DNA of 64,000 nucleotides from NCBI RefSeq assembly GCF_012395255.1, contig NZ_JAAZQD010000004.1, positions 186,001 through 250,000 on the forward strand. Direction: 5' to 3'. The notes beneath the pieces were generated by a model. That model saw only the letters and a list, made by a program, of their open reading frames with translations. It did not search any database and was not told where the DNA came from. A program made the translations under genes and the position numbers. The DNA comes from Oleiagrimonas citrea (lineage in GTDB: Bacteria > Pseudomonadota > Gammaproteobacteria > Xanthomonadales > Rhodanobacteraceae). Positions 18,421-29,885 of this stretch are shown here, one piece after another. Position 1 is the stretch's first letter. The number at the start of each line of letters is the position of its first letter.

Positions 18421-20856
18421 ATGAGCATCGTGTTCAACGAGATTCTGCGGTCGTGGCGCGCGAGTCTGCGCAGACCCGGATTCCTGCTGCTGGCGACCAC
18501 GGTGCTGGCGTTGGGCATCGGTTCGAGCACTGCGGTGTTCGCGCTGATCCGGGGCACGCTGATGCAGCCCTTACCGTATCCGCAGGCACAACGTCTGGCT
18601 GCTGTCGGCATGATTCTGGCCAATGGCATGGCGTCGACTTCGCCGCAGATGTACCAACATCTGCAGGGCATGCAGGGCGTGGCGTCGATGGGCATCGGTA
18701 CTTCGCTGGCGCCGTCCAATGTGTTCGTCGAGGGGCATCCGGTGCAGGTGCCTACGATGCTCGCTGACCGCCATCTGCTACCGACACTGGGCGTGACGCC
18801 GTTCCTGGGCCGCACTTTCACAGCGGACGAGGATCGCCCGCATGGCGCGCCGGCGGTGATGCTCAGCTACACCTTCTGGCAGCGCTATTACGGTGCGGAT
18901 CGTGGCGTGATCGGGCAGCAGCTTTCCATCGAGGGGGCGCCGCATACCGTGATCGGCGTGCTGCCGCAGGGATTCGATCTGTTCGGCAAGACTTCGTTGG
19001 TGTTGCCGACGGCTTTTTCGACCAACAGCCGGGACAACGGCACCAACTTCCTCACCGTTGTCCGCTTGAAGCCGGGCGTGAGCCTGGCCTCGGTGTCGGC
19101 CCAGGTCGAAGCACGGGTTCGCCCGCTGTACGAACAGAGCGACATGTCAGCGCAGGCGCGTGCGTGGTACAGCCGTCGGCAGTTTCGCGCCATCAGTCTG
19201 CACGACAACCAGCACGCGGGACAGCGCGGCGTGCTGCTGCTATTCATGGCTAGCGCGCTGCTGGTGCTGCTGATCGCACTGGTGAATCTGGGGAATTTGA
19301 TGCTGCTACGCGCGTTGGCGCGAGGCCATGACGGTGCCGTGCGCCGCGCGCTGGGTGCGTCGGCGTGGCGGCAGGCACTGCCGGCGCTGGCCGACGCCGT
19401 GCTGGTCGGTCTGCTTGCGTCGCTGCTCGGCGTACTGATGGCGGACTTCGGACTGCGTCTGCTGCGACATGTGGTGTCGACCGACGTGGTGGACCTGAGC
19501 GCCGCTGTGCTCGACACGGGCACGCTGACGCTGGCGTTCCTGGCCGGCGTGGCGGCCGCGCTGATTGCCGCGGGTTTGGGTGTATGGCGTAGTGGCAGGC
19601 TGGGCGACGTCGACCGTTTGCGCGAGGGAGGGCGCAACGGTATCGGGCGCGGCGACCAGCGTCTGGGGCGACTGCTGGTGGTGACGCAGGTGACGCTGGC
19701 GACGGTGCTGCTGGTGGCCGCCTGCGTGTTCTTGCATACGCTCTACGATGCGGCGCGGACTCAGCTCGGTTTTTCCGATCGCGGCATCCTGACCTTCGAA
19801 CTGGCACCGGTGAAGGCGACCTACCCCGATGCGCAGAGTGTCCAGCATCTGTCGCAGCAGGTGCTGGATCGGTTGCGCATGCAACCGGGCGTGCGTGCGG
19901 CCGTGGTGACCACGAACTTGCCAGTTGGGCAGCAATTCAACATCGGCACGGTGCATCGTCCCGGCGGCGAGCGTTTCGGCAGCACGCAATTCCGCGCGAT
20001 CAGTCCCGGTTTCTTCGCGACGTTCGATATCGCCGTGCGCAAGGGGCGGGCGTTTAATGCGCAGGACATCCGCGGCGGCGAACCGGTGGCGATCATCAAC
20101 CGCGTGCTGGCCGACCGCGAGTACGGTGGCAAGGCGCTGGGTAAGCTGATCGACATGGACGTGGACAAGGGCGTCGTCGAGGCACGTATCGTCGGTGTGG
20201 TGGACAGCACCAGCCAGTACGGTCCGCTCGGCTCGCAGCCGCCGATCTTGTACGTGCCGCTGGCGCAGGCGCCGGATACGCTGATCAATGCGTTCCGCTA
20301 CTTCGAACCGATGCGCTTCGCGCTGCGTGTGCAGGGCGAGCCGATGCATGATCGCGACATGGTTCGCCGGGTCGTGGCCAGTGTGGCGCCGACACAGCCG
20401 ATCGCACACCTGCGCACGTTGCGTTCCATCGTCGACGCGCAGACGGCGGACGTGCGCATGAATCTGCTGCTGATCGGCGTGTTCGCGGTGCTCGCCCTGG
20501 CGCTGGCCAGCGCCGGCCTGTATGCGGTGATGGCGGTGTCGGTGGCGGCGAGGGAGCAGGAAATCGGTGTGCGCATGGCGCTGGGAGCCAGGCCCTCGAC
20601 ACTGCTTGCGTGGGTGCTGCGCGGCGGCCTGCTCCAGGTCGGCGCGGGACTGGTGCTCGGCTTCGCGGTAACGCTCGGCGTTGCGCGTCCGCTGCGTAGC
20701 GTGATGCTGGAATTGCTCGGGCGCAGCGGGGTGCTCGATCCCGCCGCGATGATCGTGGTCGCGGTGCTGCTGGTGCTGGCGAGTTTGGCGGCCTGCCTGA
20801 TTCCGGCATTGCGCGCGGCGCGCACGCCGCCCATGCATGCCTTGCGCGGAGAGTGA
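18421..20856 (+). CDS. ABC transporter permease 4 of 4 (ADOP-like)
   Basis: 811 aa with the same architecture as its three upstream paralogues, ending MHALRGE. ATG at 18421, 4 nt after the stop of permease 3, with GAGGAGAG overlapping the end of that gene. All four permeases keep the ALG(A/S)-type coupling-helix segments that dock on the ATPase, so all look functional. Confidence 0.93.
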   Translation: MSIVFNEILRSWRASLRRPGFLLLATTVLALGIGSSTAVFALIRGTLMQPLPYPQAQRLAAVGMILANGMASTSPQMYQHLQGMQGVASMGIGTSLAPSNVFVEGHPVQVPTMLADRHLLPTLGVTPFLGRTFTADEDRPHGAPAVMLSYTFWQRYYGADRGVIGQQLSIEGAPHTVIGVLPQGFDLFGKTSLVLPTAFSTNSRDNGTNFLTVVRLKPGVSLASVSAQVEARVRPLYEQSDMSAQARAWYSRRQFRAISLHDNQHAGQRGVLLLFMASALLVLLIALVNLGNLMLLRALARGHDGAVRRALGASAWRQALPALADAVLVGLLASLLGVLMADFGLRLLRHVVSTDVVDLSAAVLDTGTLTLAFLAGVAAALIAAGLGVWRSGRLGDVDRLREGGRNGIGRGDQRLGRLLVVTQVTLATVLLVAACVFLHTLYDAARTQLGFSDRGILTFELAPVKATYPDAQSVQHLSQQVLDRLRMQPGVRAAVVTTNLPVGQQFNIGTVHRPGGERFGSTQFRAISPGFFATFDIAVRKGRAFNAQDIRGGEPVAIINRVLADREYGGKALGKLIDMDVDKGVVEARIVGVVDSTSQYGPLGSQPPILYVPLAQAPDTLINAFRYFEPMRFALRVQGEPMHDRDMVRRVVASVAPTQPIAHLRTLRSIVDAQTADVRMNLLLIGVFAVLALALASAGLYAVMAVSVAAREQEIGVRMALGARPSTLLAWVLRGGLLQVGAGLVLGFAVTLGVARPLRSVMLELLGRSGVLDPAAMIVVAVLLVLASLAACLIPALRAARTPPMHALRGE

Positions 20857-20860
20857 TCTG

Positions 20861-21133
20861 ATGTTGACCCGGGAAGTGCGTCAGACCGGAAGGCGTCTGT
20901 CGAGGCGGCCGGGATACACCTTGCCGGCGGTGGCCGTGATGGGCGTCGGGCTGGGGTTGTTCTGGCCGGGGTCGAAGCTGCTGGCCGATCCGGGGCTGCG
21001 CACTCGTGCCCACGACCTGGGCGTGTTCGTGCCGGTACTGGCGGCGTTGATCGGCATTTCCGCATTCCCCACGCTGGTGCCGATGCTACGCGACCTGCGC
21101 GTGGCCTGGGCGGTCGCGCTGCGTTACGAGTGA
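20861..21133 (+). CDS. 90-aa mini-permease (internally deleted ADOP relative)
   Basis: The N-terminus (RRLSRRPGYTLPAVAVMGVGLG) matches the first helix of MacB-type permeases, and the C-terminus (LRVAWAVALRYE) matches the end of such permeases. Only two hydrophobic segments remain (about 22-40 and 55-75). Both periplasmic domains and the FtsX helices are absent. It sits 4 nt after permease 4 with a normal GGAGAG site. It may be a decayed fifth permease or a small regulatory subunit. Confidence 0.6.
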   Translation: MLTREVRQTGRRLSRRPGYTLPAVAVMGVGLGLFWPGSKLLADPGLRTRAHDLGVFVPVLAALIGISAFPTLVPMLRDLRVAWAVALRYE

Positions 21134-21149
21134 GCACTACACTGCGAAG

Positions 21150-22562
21150 ATGGATGAAGTCATGAAGCGCCCGACGAACCCCAGCGTGCTGGTTGCCGAC
21201 GATCAGGCCGACGTGCGCGAAGCGCTGCGCATGTTGTTGAAGGCCGAGGGCATGGGTGCGGTTGGTGTGGATGGTCCGGCGACGGCGCTGGAGCAGGCGC
21301 GCCGTCGCAGCTTCGACGCCGCACTGATCGATCTCAACTACACCCGGGACACAACGTCCGGTGAGGAAGGGTTGGAGCTGCTCGAACAGCTTCGCCAGCA
21401 CGTGCCGGAGATGCCGGTGATCGTGATGACGGCCTGGGGCAATGTGCCGCTGGCGGTCGAGGCGATGCGTCTGGGGGCAGCCGATTTCATCGAGAAGCCG
21501 TGGGAGAACATGCGTCTGATGGGTGTGCTTCGCGCGCAGATCGCGCTGGGCGAGAGCGCGCGCCGGCAGCGACGCCTGGAGGCCGAGAATGCGCTCCTTC
21601 GGGGTGACGAGCCGGACGCGCTGATTGCCGAATCGGCGCCGATGCGACGTGTGCTGGATCTGATCGCACGTATCGCACCCAGTGATGCGAATGTGCTGGT
21701 GCTGGGCGAGAACGGCACCGGCAAGGGCGTGATCGCGCAGCGCATTCATGCGCTTTCGCCGCGCGCGGAACGCTCGCTGGTCAAGGTCAACATGGGCGGC
21801 ATCGCCGAGAGCGTGTTCGAGTCGGAGATGTTCGGTCACGTGCGCGGCGCCTACACCGACGCCAAGGGCGAGCGCATTGGTCGCTTCGAACTGGCCGATG
21901 GCGGCACGCTGTTTCTGGATGAGGTCGGCAACGTGCCGGCTTCGCAGCAGCCCAAGCTGCTGCGTGTCCTGGAAGATGGCGAATTCGAGCGGCTCGGTTG
22001 CTCGCGGACACAGTCCACCGACGTGCGGCTGGTGTCGGCGACCAACGCAGACCTGGACGCGGAGGTCGCGGCCGGGCGATTCCGCAAGGATCTGCTGTAT
22101 CGCCTCAACACACTGGAAGTGCGGCTGCCTCCGTTGCGCGAGCGGCGCGACGACATCCCGCCGCTGGCGCGTGCCTTTCTTGCGCGAAGCGCCGCGCGGC
22201 ACGGACGCGATCCACTGCATCTGACCGCTTCGGCCGAACGCGCGCTGCTGGCCTGGCGCTGGCCCGGCAACGTGCGCGAATTGCAGCACCTCATGGAACG
22301 CGCGGCGCTGCTGGCCGAGCACGATCAGGTCAGCGCGGCGGCGTTGACGTTCGGCGCGCCGGGCGAAGTCGATGCTGGCGGCGGAAGAGATTTCGAAGGC
22401 ATGACGCTGGATCAGGCCGAGGCGGTGCTGGTGCAGCGCGCGCTGGAGCGTCACGAAGGCAACCTGCAGCAGGCCGCCGACGCGCTGGGCATCACCCGGC
22501 AGACACTGTATCGACGCATGGAAAAGCACGGTTTGCGCGATACTGCGGGACATGCCGACTGA
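21150..22562 (+). CDS. Sigma-54-dependent response regulator (NtrC family)
   Basis: 470 aa. Receiver domain (about 12-130) with D17/D18 and phospho-acceptor D61; AAA+ domain with Walker A GENGTGKG near 180, Walker [11 protein letters not shown] and arginine-finger region; Fis-type helix-turn-helix at the C-terminus ([19 protein letters not shown]). The loop that contacts sigma-54, normally GAFTGA, reads GAYTDA. An ATG at 21162 is an alternative start. The stop overlaps the kinase start by 11 nt. It probably activates the sigma-54 promoter at 8737, giving positive feedback on the operon. Confidence 0.95.
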   Translation: MDEVMKRPTNPSVLVADDQADVREALRMLLKAEGMGAVGVDGPATALEQARRRSFDAALIDLNYTRDTTSGEEGLELLEQLRQHVPEMPVIVMTAWGNVPLAVEAMRLGAADFIEKPWENMRLMGVLRAQIALGESARRQRRLEAENALLRGDEPDALIAESAPMRRVLDLIARIAPSDANVLVLGENGTGKGVIAQRIHALSPRAERSLVKVNMGGIAESVFESEMFGHVRGAYTDAKGERIGRFELADGGTLFLDEVGNVPASQQPKLLRVLEDGEFERLGCSRTQSTDVRLVSATNADLDAEVAAGRFRKDLLYRLNTLEVRLPPLRERRDDIPPLARAFLARSAARHGRDPLHLTASAERALLAWRWPGNVRELQHLMERAALLAEHDQVSAAALTFGAPGEVDAGGGRDFEGMTLDQAEAVLVQRALERHEGNLQQAADALGITRQTLYRRMEKHGLRDTAGHAD

Positions 22563-23895
22563 CTCCACCCCGACGCCGCGCACGCGCGGGCAGATGCCGC
22601 GTTTCGAGGCGCGCGTGCTTTACGGCGGCCTGCTGATCGCCGCGCCGGCGCTGTTGGCGTTGGTGGGTGTGTTGACCTTCGGACTGCCGGGTGCGCGGTG
22701 GATCGTGCCGTCCGCGCTAGCGGTGCTGGCTTTGACTGCATGGGTCGCACGATGGCAGTACCGCCGCGTGATCCATCCGATGTACACCTTGTCGAGCCTG
22801 ATCGAGGCGCTGCGGCAGGGCGATTACAGCCTGCGCGGTACCCGCGGAAGTGTGCTCGGCGACATGACTGACGATGTCAATCGGCTCGCCGAGCGTCTGC
22901 AGCGGGAGCGGTTGGAATTCGAGGAGTCCTCGTATCTGCTGAGCAAGACGCTGGCGGCGCTGGACAGTGCGGTGTTTGTCTTCGACGAGTCGCGCTGCCT
23001 ACGTCTGGTGAATCCGGCCGGGCAGCAGTTGCTCAATGCCGAAAAGCATCGCCTGTTCGGGGCGAGCGCGGCCGAGTTGGGGCTGGCCGCACTGCTGGAT
23101 GCACCGCCCATTCAGACCATCACCCGTGCGTTTCCGGGTCGTACCGGTCGTTTCGAGGTGCGTCATGCACCGCTGCGTAGCGGCGGACGCGGCGGGCGGC
23201 TGCTGGTCGTGAACGACGTCGGCCGAGTGCTGCGCGAGGAAGAGCGACAGGCCTGGCAGCGCTTGCTGCGCGTGTTGGGGCACGAGGTCAACAATTCGCT
23301 GGCGCCGATCCAGTCCATGGCCGACACCCTCGCCACGCTGGCCGCGCGCGATCCGTTGCCGGACGACTGGCGCGAAGACTTCCGGACCGGACTGGACGTG
23401 ATCGGCAAGCGCGCTGGCGCGCTTGCGCGCTTCCTGGCCGGATACAGCAGTCTGGCGCGTCTGCCTTCGCCGAACATGCGCGACGTCGATCTGGCGCAGC
23501 TGGCGAAGAAGGCCGCGCACTTGCAGCAGCGCTGCCCGGTGCAGGTGGAAGACGGCGAAGCACTGCGGGTGCAGGCCGACCCTGACCAGATCGAGCAGGC
23601 ATTGATCAACCTGTTGCGCAACGCGGTCGAGGCGGCGCCGGCCGAGGGCGGTCTCGTGCGCGTGCGTTGGCGGCGCGAGGACGCACGAGCGCTGATCGAA
23701 GTCATCGACAATGGGCCGGGTCCGCCGCGCAGCGACAATCTCTTCGTGCCGTTCTTCACCACCAAGCCGGGCGGCTCCGGTATCGGGCTGGCGCTGGTGC
23801 GCCAGATCGCCGAGGCCCATGAGGGCGGCGTCAGTCTGGTGGCGAGAAAGGACGCGCGCGGGGCGCTTGCGCGGATCTGGCTCCCGGTCGGCTGA
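22552..23895 (+). CDS. Sensor histidine kinase without periplasmic domain (NtrB/PrsK-like)
   Basis: 447 aa. Two membrane helices (about 22-43 and 50-68) joined by a loop of only a few residues, HAMP (about 70-117), PAS-like domain (about 128-225), H-box LGHEVNNS with phospho-acceptor H244, then N, G1 (DNGPG) and G2 (GGSGIGLAL) boxes of the ATP-binding domain. The missing sensor domain is typical of intramembrane-sensing kinases, some of which read the state of a partner ABC transporter. It is the last gene of the export operon and overlaps its regulator gene. Confidence 0.94.
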   Translation: MPTDSTPTPRTRGQMPRFEARVLYGGLLIAAPALLALVGVLTFGLPGARWIVPSALAVLALTAWVARWQYRRVIHPMYTLSSLIEALRQGDYSLRGTRGSVLGDMTDDVNRLAERLQRERLEFEESSYLLSKTLAALDSAVFVFDESRCLRLVNPAGQQLLNAEKHRLFGASAAELGLAALLDAPPIQTITRAFPGRTGRFEVRHAPLRSGGRGGRLLVVNDVGRVLREEERQAWQRLLRVLGHEVNNSLAPIQSMADTLATLAARDPLPDDWREDFRTGLDVIGKRAGALARFLAGYSSLARLPSPNMRDVDLAQLAKKAAHLQQRCPVQVEDGEALRVQADPDQIEQALINLLRNAVEAAPAEGGLVRVRWRREDARALIEVIDNGPGPPRSDNLFVPFFTTKPGGSGIGLALVRQIAEAHEGGVSLVARKDARGALARIWLPVG

Positions 23896-24131
23896 TGCGT
23901 GTCCATGCCGACAGGTGCATGCGCCATGTCACGTTGGTCGTCAGCGCTAGCGAGCGTTGCGCGGCGGTTTCAGCGCGGCCTGCGGACCGGTGGCGTGGTT
24001 CGGCGGCGGCGTGCGACGTGCAAGTCGGCCAGCGTCTGCTCGATTGGCCAGGGGCGATCTGGCACCCGCCGTCTTCCTGCAGCATCGGGCAACGTCTGCT
24101 GCAGACGCGCTGTCTTGATTCGCGGGGTCGT

Positions 24132-26024
<1,893 letters not shown>

Positions 26025-26091
26025 GACGTCATTGTACCGGGGTCGGACGCGTAGAATGCGCACGATTCCCCCCACGCAAGGAGAAACGTTC

Positions 26092-26697
26092 ATGGTGGAC
26101 TGGAACGAGCGCTATGCCGGCGACGGCTACCTGTTCGGCACGGCGCCGAGCGCGTTCATGGTCGCGCAGCAGTCGCGTCTGCCGAAGCAGGGCACGGCCC
26201 TGGCGGTGGCCGATGGCGACGGCCGCAACGGCGTATGGCTGGCCGAGCAGGGGCTGGACGTGCTGGCCGTGGACGGCTCGCAGGTCGGGCTGGACAAGAG
26301 CCGACGACTGGCCGCCGAGCGCGGCGTGCAGCTGCGCTACGAGCTGGCGGATCTGGCGAACTGGGATTTCGGCCGCGAGCGCTTCGACGTGATTGCGGGC
26401 ATCTTCATCCAGTTTGCCGACCCGGATTTCCGCGCGCGGATGTTCGCGGACATGCAGCGCGCGCTCAAGCCGGGCGGTCTGCTGCTGTTGCAGGGCTACC
26501 GTCCCGAGCAGCTGGAGTACGGCACCGGCGGCCCGCCCGAGGCGGAGAACATGTACACCGAACCGATGCTGCGCGAAGCCTTCGCGGACCTGCAGATCGA
26601 GCACCTGGCCAGTTACGACGCCGAGTTGCACGAGGGGCGGCATGAGGGCATGTCCGCGCTGATCGACCTGGTGGCGCGCAAGCCGGCGGTTGCGTGA
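26092..26697 (+). CDS. Class I SAM-dependent methyltransferase (TehB-like)
   Basis: 201 aa, ATG at 26092 with AAGGAG upstream. Rossmann-fold motif I is VADGDGRNGVWLAEQG, followed by an acidic residue at the end of strand 2 (LAVDGS), an LADL segment and the post-motif LKPGGLLLLQG. The family includes TehB and thiopurine-type methyltransferases and small-molecule methylases; the substrate cannot be told. The stop overlaps the start of the next gene (GTGA). Confidence 0.9.
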   Translation: MVDWNERYAGDGYLFGTAPSAFMVAQQSRLPKQGTALAVADGDGRNGVWLAEQGLDVLAVDGSQVGLDKSRRLAAERGVQLRYELADLANWDFGRERFDVIAGIFIQFADPDFRARMFADMQRALKPGGLLLLQGYRPEQLEYGTGGPPEAENMYTEPMLREAFADLQIEHLASYDAELHEGRHEGMSALIDLVARKPAVA

Positions 26698-27554
26698 ACG
26701 CGAAGCGTGCGGTGAGCCCTGGTCCGCGGCGCGGCCCGGTATGCGGACGCATCGCCGTCCGCTCGATGCTGGCGGTGCTGTCGATCCTGTTGCTTGCGTC
26801 GTCGCCGCTGTACGCGGCGATTCCGGTCTACGGCTTCAAGGTCGTGCACCGGTATCCGCACGACAGCAATGCGTTCACCGAAGGGCTGTTCTACCGGGAC
26901 GGGTTTCTCTACGAGAGCACTGGCATGGAGGGCGCTTCGTCCGTGCGCAAGGTCGCGCTACGCAGTGGCAAGGTTGTACAGCAGTCCTGGCTGCCACCGA
27001 AGATCTTCGGCGAGGGCATCGTCGCCTGGAAGGATCGTCTGATCCAGCTGACCTGGCGTCAGCACATGGGCCTGGTCTACGACCTGCATACGCTCAAGCC
27101 CGTGCGCCTGTTCCGTTATCCCGGCGAGGGCTGGGCGCTGACACGGCACGGTGACCGGCTGTACATGAGCGACGGCACGCCGAATCTGCGCGTGCTCGAT
27201 GCGGACACGCTGCGCCAGATCGGCACGATCCATGTCACTGCGGACGGCCAGCCGGTGCACAACCTCAATGAGCTGGAGTGGGTCGACGGCCAGTTGTTCG
27301 CCAACATCTGGCAGTCCACACGCATCGCGCGCATCGATCCGGCCACCGGGCACGTCGTCGGCTGGATCGAGCTGAAAGGATTGCTGGATGTGAGCAAGCT
27401 GCCCAATCCCGAGGACGATGTGCTCAACGGGATCGCCTGGGATGCCGAGCACAGGCGGCTGTTCGTGACCGGCAAGTGCTGGCCGACGCTGTTCCAGATT
27501 CGCCTGGTGCCGCCGCGGCAACGGCGCGTGGCGGCGCTTCGGCTCGGACGATGA
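26694..27554 (+). CDS. Glutaminyl-peptide cyclotransferase (bacterial/plant beta-propeller type)
   Basis: Converts N-terminal glutamine of peptides to pyroglutamate in the periplasm. 286 aa if the GTG at 26694 is used (overlapping the upstream stop); the ATG at 26766 would give a shorter, more typical signal peptide (MLAVLSILLLASSPLYA). Family segments: AFTEGLFY, YESTGMEG, the QLTWR strand, YMSDGTPNL, HNLNELEW, ANIWQS and LNGIAWD, which build the five-bladed propeller of the glutamine cyclotransferase family known from papaya and Xanthomonas. Confidence 0.93.
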   Translation: MNAKRAVSPGPRRGPVCGRIAVRSMLAVLSILLLASSPLYAAIPVYGFKVVHRYPHDSNAFTEGLFYRDGFLYESTGMEGASSVRKVALRSGKVVQQSWLPPKIFGEGIVAWKDRLIQLTWRQHMGLVYDLHTLKPVRLFRYPGEGWALTRHGDRLYMSDGTPNLRVLDADTLRQIGTIHVTADGQPVHNLNELEWVDGQLFANIWQSTRIARIDPATGHVVGWIELKGLLDVSKLPNPEDDVLNGIAWDAEHRRLFVTGKCWPTLFQIRLVPPRQRRVAALRLGR

Positions 27555-27645
27555 CGGGCGCATCGTGCGTGGATGACGATTGCAAGCGCATGTCCGTGTG
27601 CGCCGTGCACTCGCTTCGGCGCGCGGAAGCGGGCACGATCACAAC

Positions 27646-28776
27646 ATGAGTACTCCCAATGCATCCCGCCCTCTTCGCGTCGGTCTGATCGGTTACGGCT
27701 ACGCCGGCTGCACTTTTCATGCGCCGTTGATCGGCGCTGTGGATGGCATGGACGTCGCGGTGGTGGCATCCAGTCAGCCGGTGCAGGTGCAGCGCGACAT
27801 CCCGCATGCGGAAGTCGTGGCCGATGCGGCGGCGCTGATCGCGCACGAGGATGTCGATCTGGTTGTGATCGCCGCCCCCAATGCGGCGCATGCGCCCTTG
27901 GCCGAGGCGGCCTTGCGCGCGGGCAAGCATGTGGTCGTGGACAAGCCCTTCGTGCTGGACCTGGCGCAGGCTCGCCACGTGACGCGACTGGCGAAGGAGT
28001 CGGGGTGCGTGCTTTCGGTGTTCCAGAACCGGCGCTGGGACAGTGATTTTCTCGCCGTGAGCGAGGCCATTGCCGCCGGGCGGATCGGTCGCGTGGTGCA
28101 GTTCGAATCGCGCATCGATCGTTTCCGTCCCGAGGTGCGCGAGCGCTGGCGCGAACAGGCCGTGCCGGGCGCCGGACTCTGGTTCGACCTCGGCCCGCAT
28201 CTGATCGATCAGGCACTGGTGCTGTTCGGGCTGCCTCAACGCGTCACGCTGCACCGCCTGGCGCAACGCAGCGGAGGTGTGGTCGACGACTGGTTTCACG
28301 CGGTGCTCGATTACGGCGTGCTGCAGGTGATCCTGCACGCCGGCATGTTGGTGGCGGGCGACACGCCCCGGTTTCTGGTGCATGGCGAGCGCGGCAGTCT
28401 TTGCAAGCAGGCTGCCGACCCGCAGGAGACCCAGTTGCGAGAAGGCATGCGGCCGGGCGCGGAGGGGTGGGGAGAAGATTCCGATCCGCTGCGGCTCACC
28501 GATGGCAACGGCGAACAGGTTTCCCTGGCTGCACCGTCCGGCGATCATCGTCTTTATTATGCTGCCGTGCGTGACGCCGTCCTTGGCATTGCGCAGCCTC
28601 CAGTTACACCGGTGCAGGCGCTTGCGCTCATGGCCGTGCTCGAGGCCGGTGCGAAATCGGCACGTGCCGGTGCCAGCGAAGATCTGGATCTGAGTTCCGA
28701 GGAGTGGGCGGCGGCGCAGGCAGGTTTTCCCGCACTGCAATCAGCGGCAGTCGCTTTGCGCAGCGTGCCGGACTGA
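27646..28776 (+). CDS. Gfo/Idh/MocA-family oxidoreductase
   Basis: 376 aa from the ATG at 27646. The N-terminal NAD(P)-binding Rossmann fold has VGLIGYGYAG, then the sugar-oxidoreductase segment ending in DKPF with the conserved catalytic Lys of the EKP-type motif (VVDKPFVLD). The C-terminal alpha/beta domain includes GLWFDLGPHLIDQAL, whose His is the usual substrate-binding residue. Closest in layout to YdgJ/GFO-like dehydrogenases acting on sugars or inositols. The open frame upstream of 27646 is not supported. Confidence 0.92.
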   Translation: MSTPNASRPLRVGLIGYGYAGCTFHAPLIGAVDGMDVAVVASSQPVQVQRDIPHAEVVADAAALIAHEDVDLVVIAAPNAAHAPLAEAALRAGKHVVVDKPFVLDLAQARHVTRLAKESGCVLSVFQNRRWDSDFLAVSEAIAAGRIGRVVQFESRIDRFRPEVRERWREQAVPGAGLWFDLGPHLIDQALVLFGLPQRVTLHRLAQRSGGVVDDWFHAVLDYGVLQVILHAGMLVAGDTPRFLVHGERGSLCKQAADPQETQLREGMRPGAEGWGEDSDPLRLTDGNGEQVSLAAPSGDHRLYYAAVRDAVLGIAQPPVTPVQALALMAVLEAGAKSARAGASEDLDLSSEEWAAAQAGFPALQSAAVALRSVPD

Positions 28777-28863
28777 CTCTCTCTGTTCGCCACATCCGCG
28801 CAGGAAGTTGGCGTTACGCGCGCGACATAGGATGATCGGTCCGGAGCCATCGAGGGCGATTCG

Positions 28864-29751
28864 ATGAACACTGCATTGCGCGCCGACCCGCTGCCGGGAC
28901 CGCAGGGACAGTTCGATCATGTGCGGATGGCCGACGGTCAGCTGCTTTTCCGTCGTCGCTGGCCGGACCCTTCCACGCAGCGAGGCGTGCTTCTGGTGCA
29001 CGGACTGGGCGAGCACAGCGGCCGCTACCGGCACATCGCTGCCTGGTTTTCCGGCCGCGGTTGGGATGTCTGCAGCTACGATCAACGCGGTCACGGACAG
29101 TCACCTGGGCCGCGCGGCGCCTTGCGGCGCAGCGACGATCTGCTGACCGATCTGGCGGCGATGTACGCCGCGTACGCCATCGACTTCGAAACGCCGCCGC
29201 TACTGTTCGGGCACAGCATGGGTGGACTGGTCGCGGCGCATGCCGTGCTCGAAGGGCGGGTACGACCGTCGGCGATGGTGCTCTCCTCGCCGGCGTTCCG
29301 CAGTCACGAGTCGGCCTTGATGCAGCGTCTGGCCGGTGTGCTCGCGAGCGTGATGCCGAATCTTCCGCTTCGAAACGGACTCAAGCGACAGTACCTGTCC
29401 CATGACGCCGCGGTGGCACCGTTCTACGACGACGATCCGAACTGCGACAACCGCATCACGCCGCGACTGGCCGATTTCATCTTCCGTTCCGGCGCTTACT
29501 GCATCGCGCAGGCCGATGATCTCTCCGTGCCGGCGTTGTTGTTGGCTGCCGGTGACGATCATCTGGTCGATGCCTCGGGAAGTTGCGACTTCATTGCCGC
29601 GGGTCCGCCGTCGAGGCTGGACGGCCGAGTGCTCGACGGGCTGTATCACGAAATCTTCAATGAGGCCGAGCCGGCGCGCAGCCGCGTGTTCGCGCAGTTG
29701 GGCGAATGGCTGGACGAGCAGTTCGCGTCGGACGACGCGGGGACCGAATGA
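28864..29751 (+). CDS. Alpha/beta hydrolase, monoacylglycerol-lipase-like
   Basis: 295 aa. Nucleophile elbow GHSMGG (Ser near residue 119), oxyanion segment VHGLGEHSGRY, acid in AAGDDHLVD and catalytic His in LYHEIFNE complete the serine-hydrolase triad. The HGLGEHS-GRY and YDQRGHGQSPGPRG segments are characteristic of monoglyceride lipases. No signal peptide, so a cytoplasmic or membrane-associated lysophospholipase or lipase role is likely. Confidence 0.92.
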   Translation: MNTALRADPLPGPQGQFDHVRMADGQLLFRRRWPDPSTQRGVLLVHGLGEHSGRYRHIAAWFSGRGWDVCSYDQRGHGQSPGPRGALRRSDDLLTDLAAMYAAYAIDFETPPLLFGHSMGGLVAAHAVLEGRVRPSAMVLSSPAFRSHESALMQRLAGVLASVMPNLPLRNGLKRQYLSHDAAVAPFYDDDPNCDNRITPRLADFIFRSGAYCIAQADDLSVPALLLAAGDDHLVDASGSCDFIAAGPPSRLDGRVLDGLYHEIFNEAEPARSRVFAQLGEWLDEQFASDDAGTE

Positions 29752-29833
29752 GCCGGTCAGACAGCATAGCGGTCGCGGATGTGTTCGACGCATCCGGCAG
29801 AACGTTGAAGAAGCGGATCTACAACCGCTTACG

Positions 29834-29862
29834 AAAAAGGCGCCCGAATCGGGCGCCTTTTT
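29834..29862. terminator. Bidirectional rho-independent terminator
   Basis: AAAAAGGCGCCCG-AATC-GGGCGCCTTTTT-type hairpin: GGCGCCC pairs with GGGCGCC, flanked by A-run on the left and T-run on the right. It lies between two convergent genes and would stop both. Confidence 0.92.
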
Positions 29863-29885
29863 CTTGATGTGCGGTCGAAGCGGGA

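Noticed and set aside
27580-27645. Longer start for the Gfo/Idh/MocA oxidoreductase
   Set aside because: The Rossmann motif should begin near residue 10, which fits the ATG at 27646.
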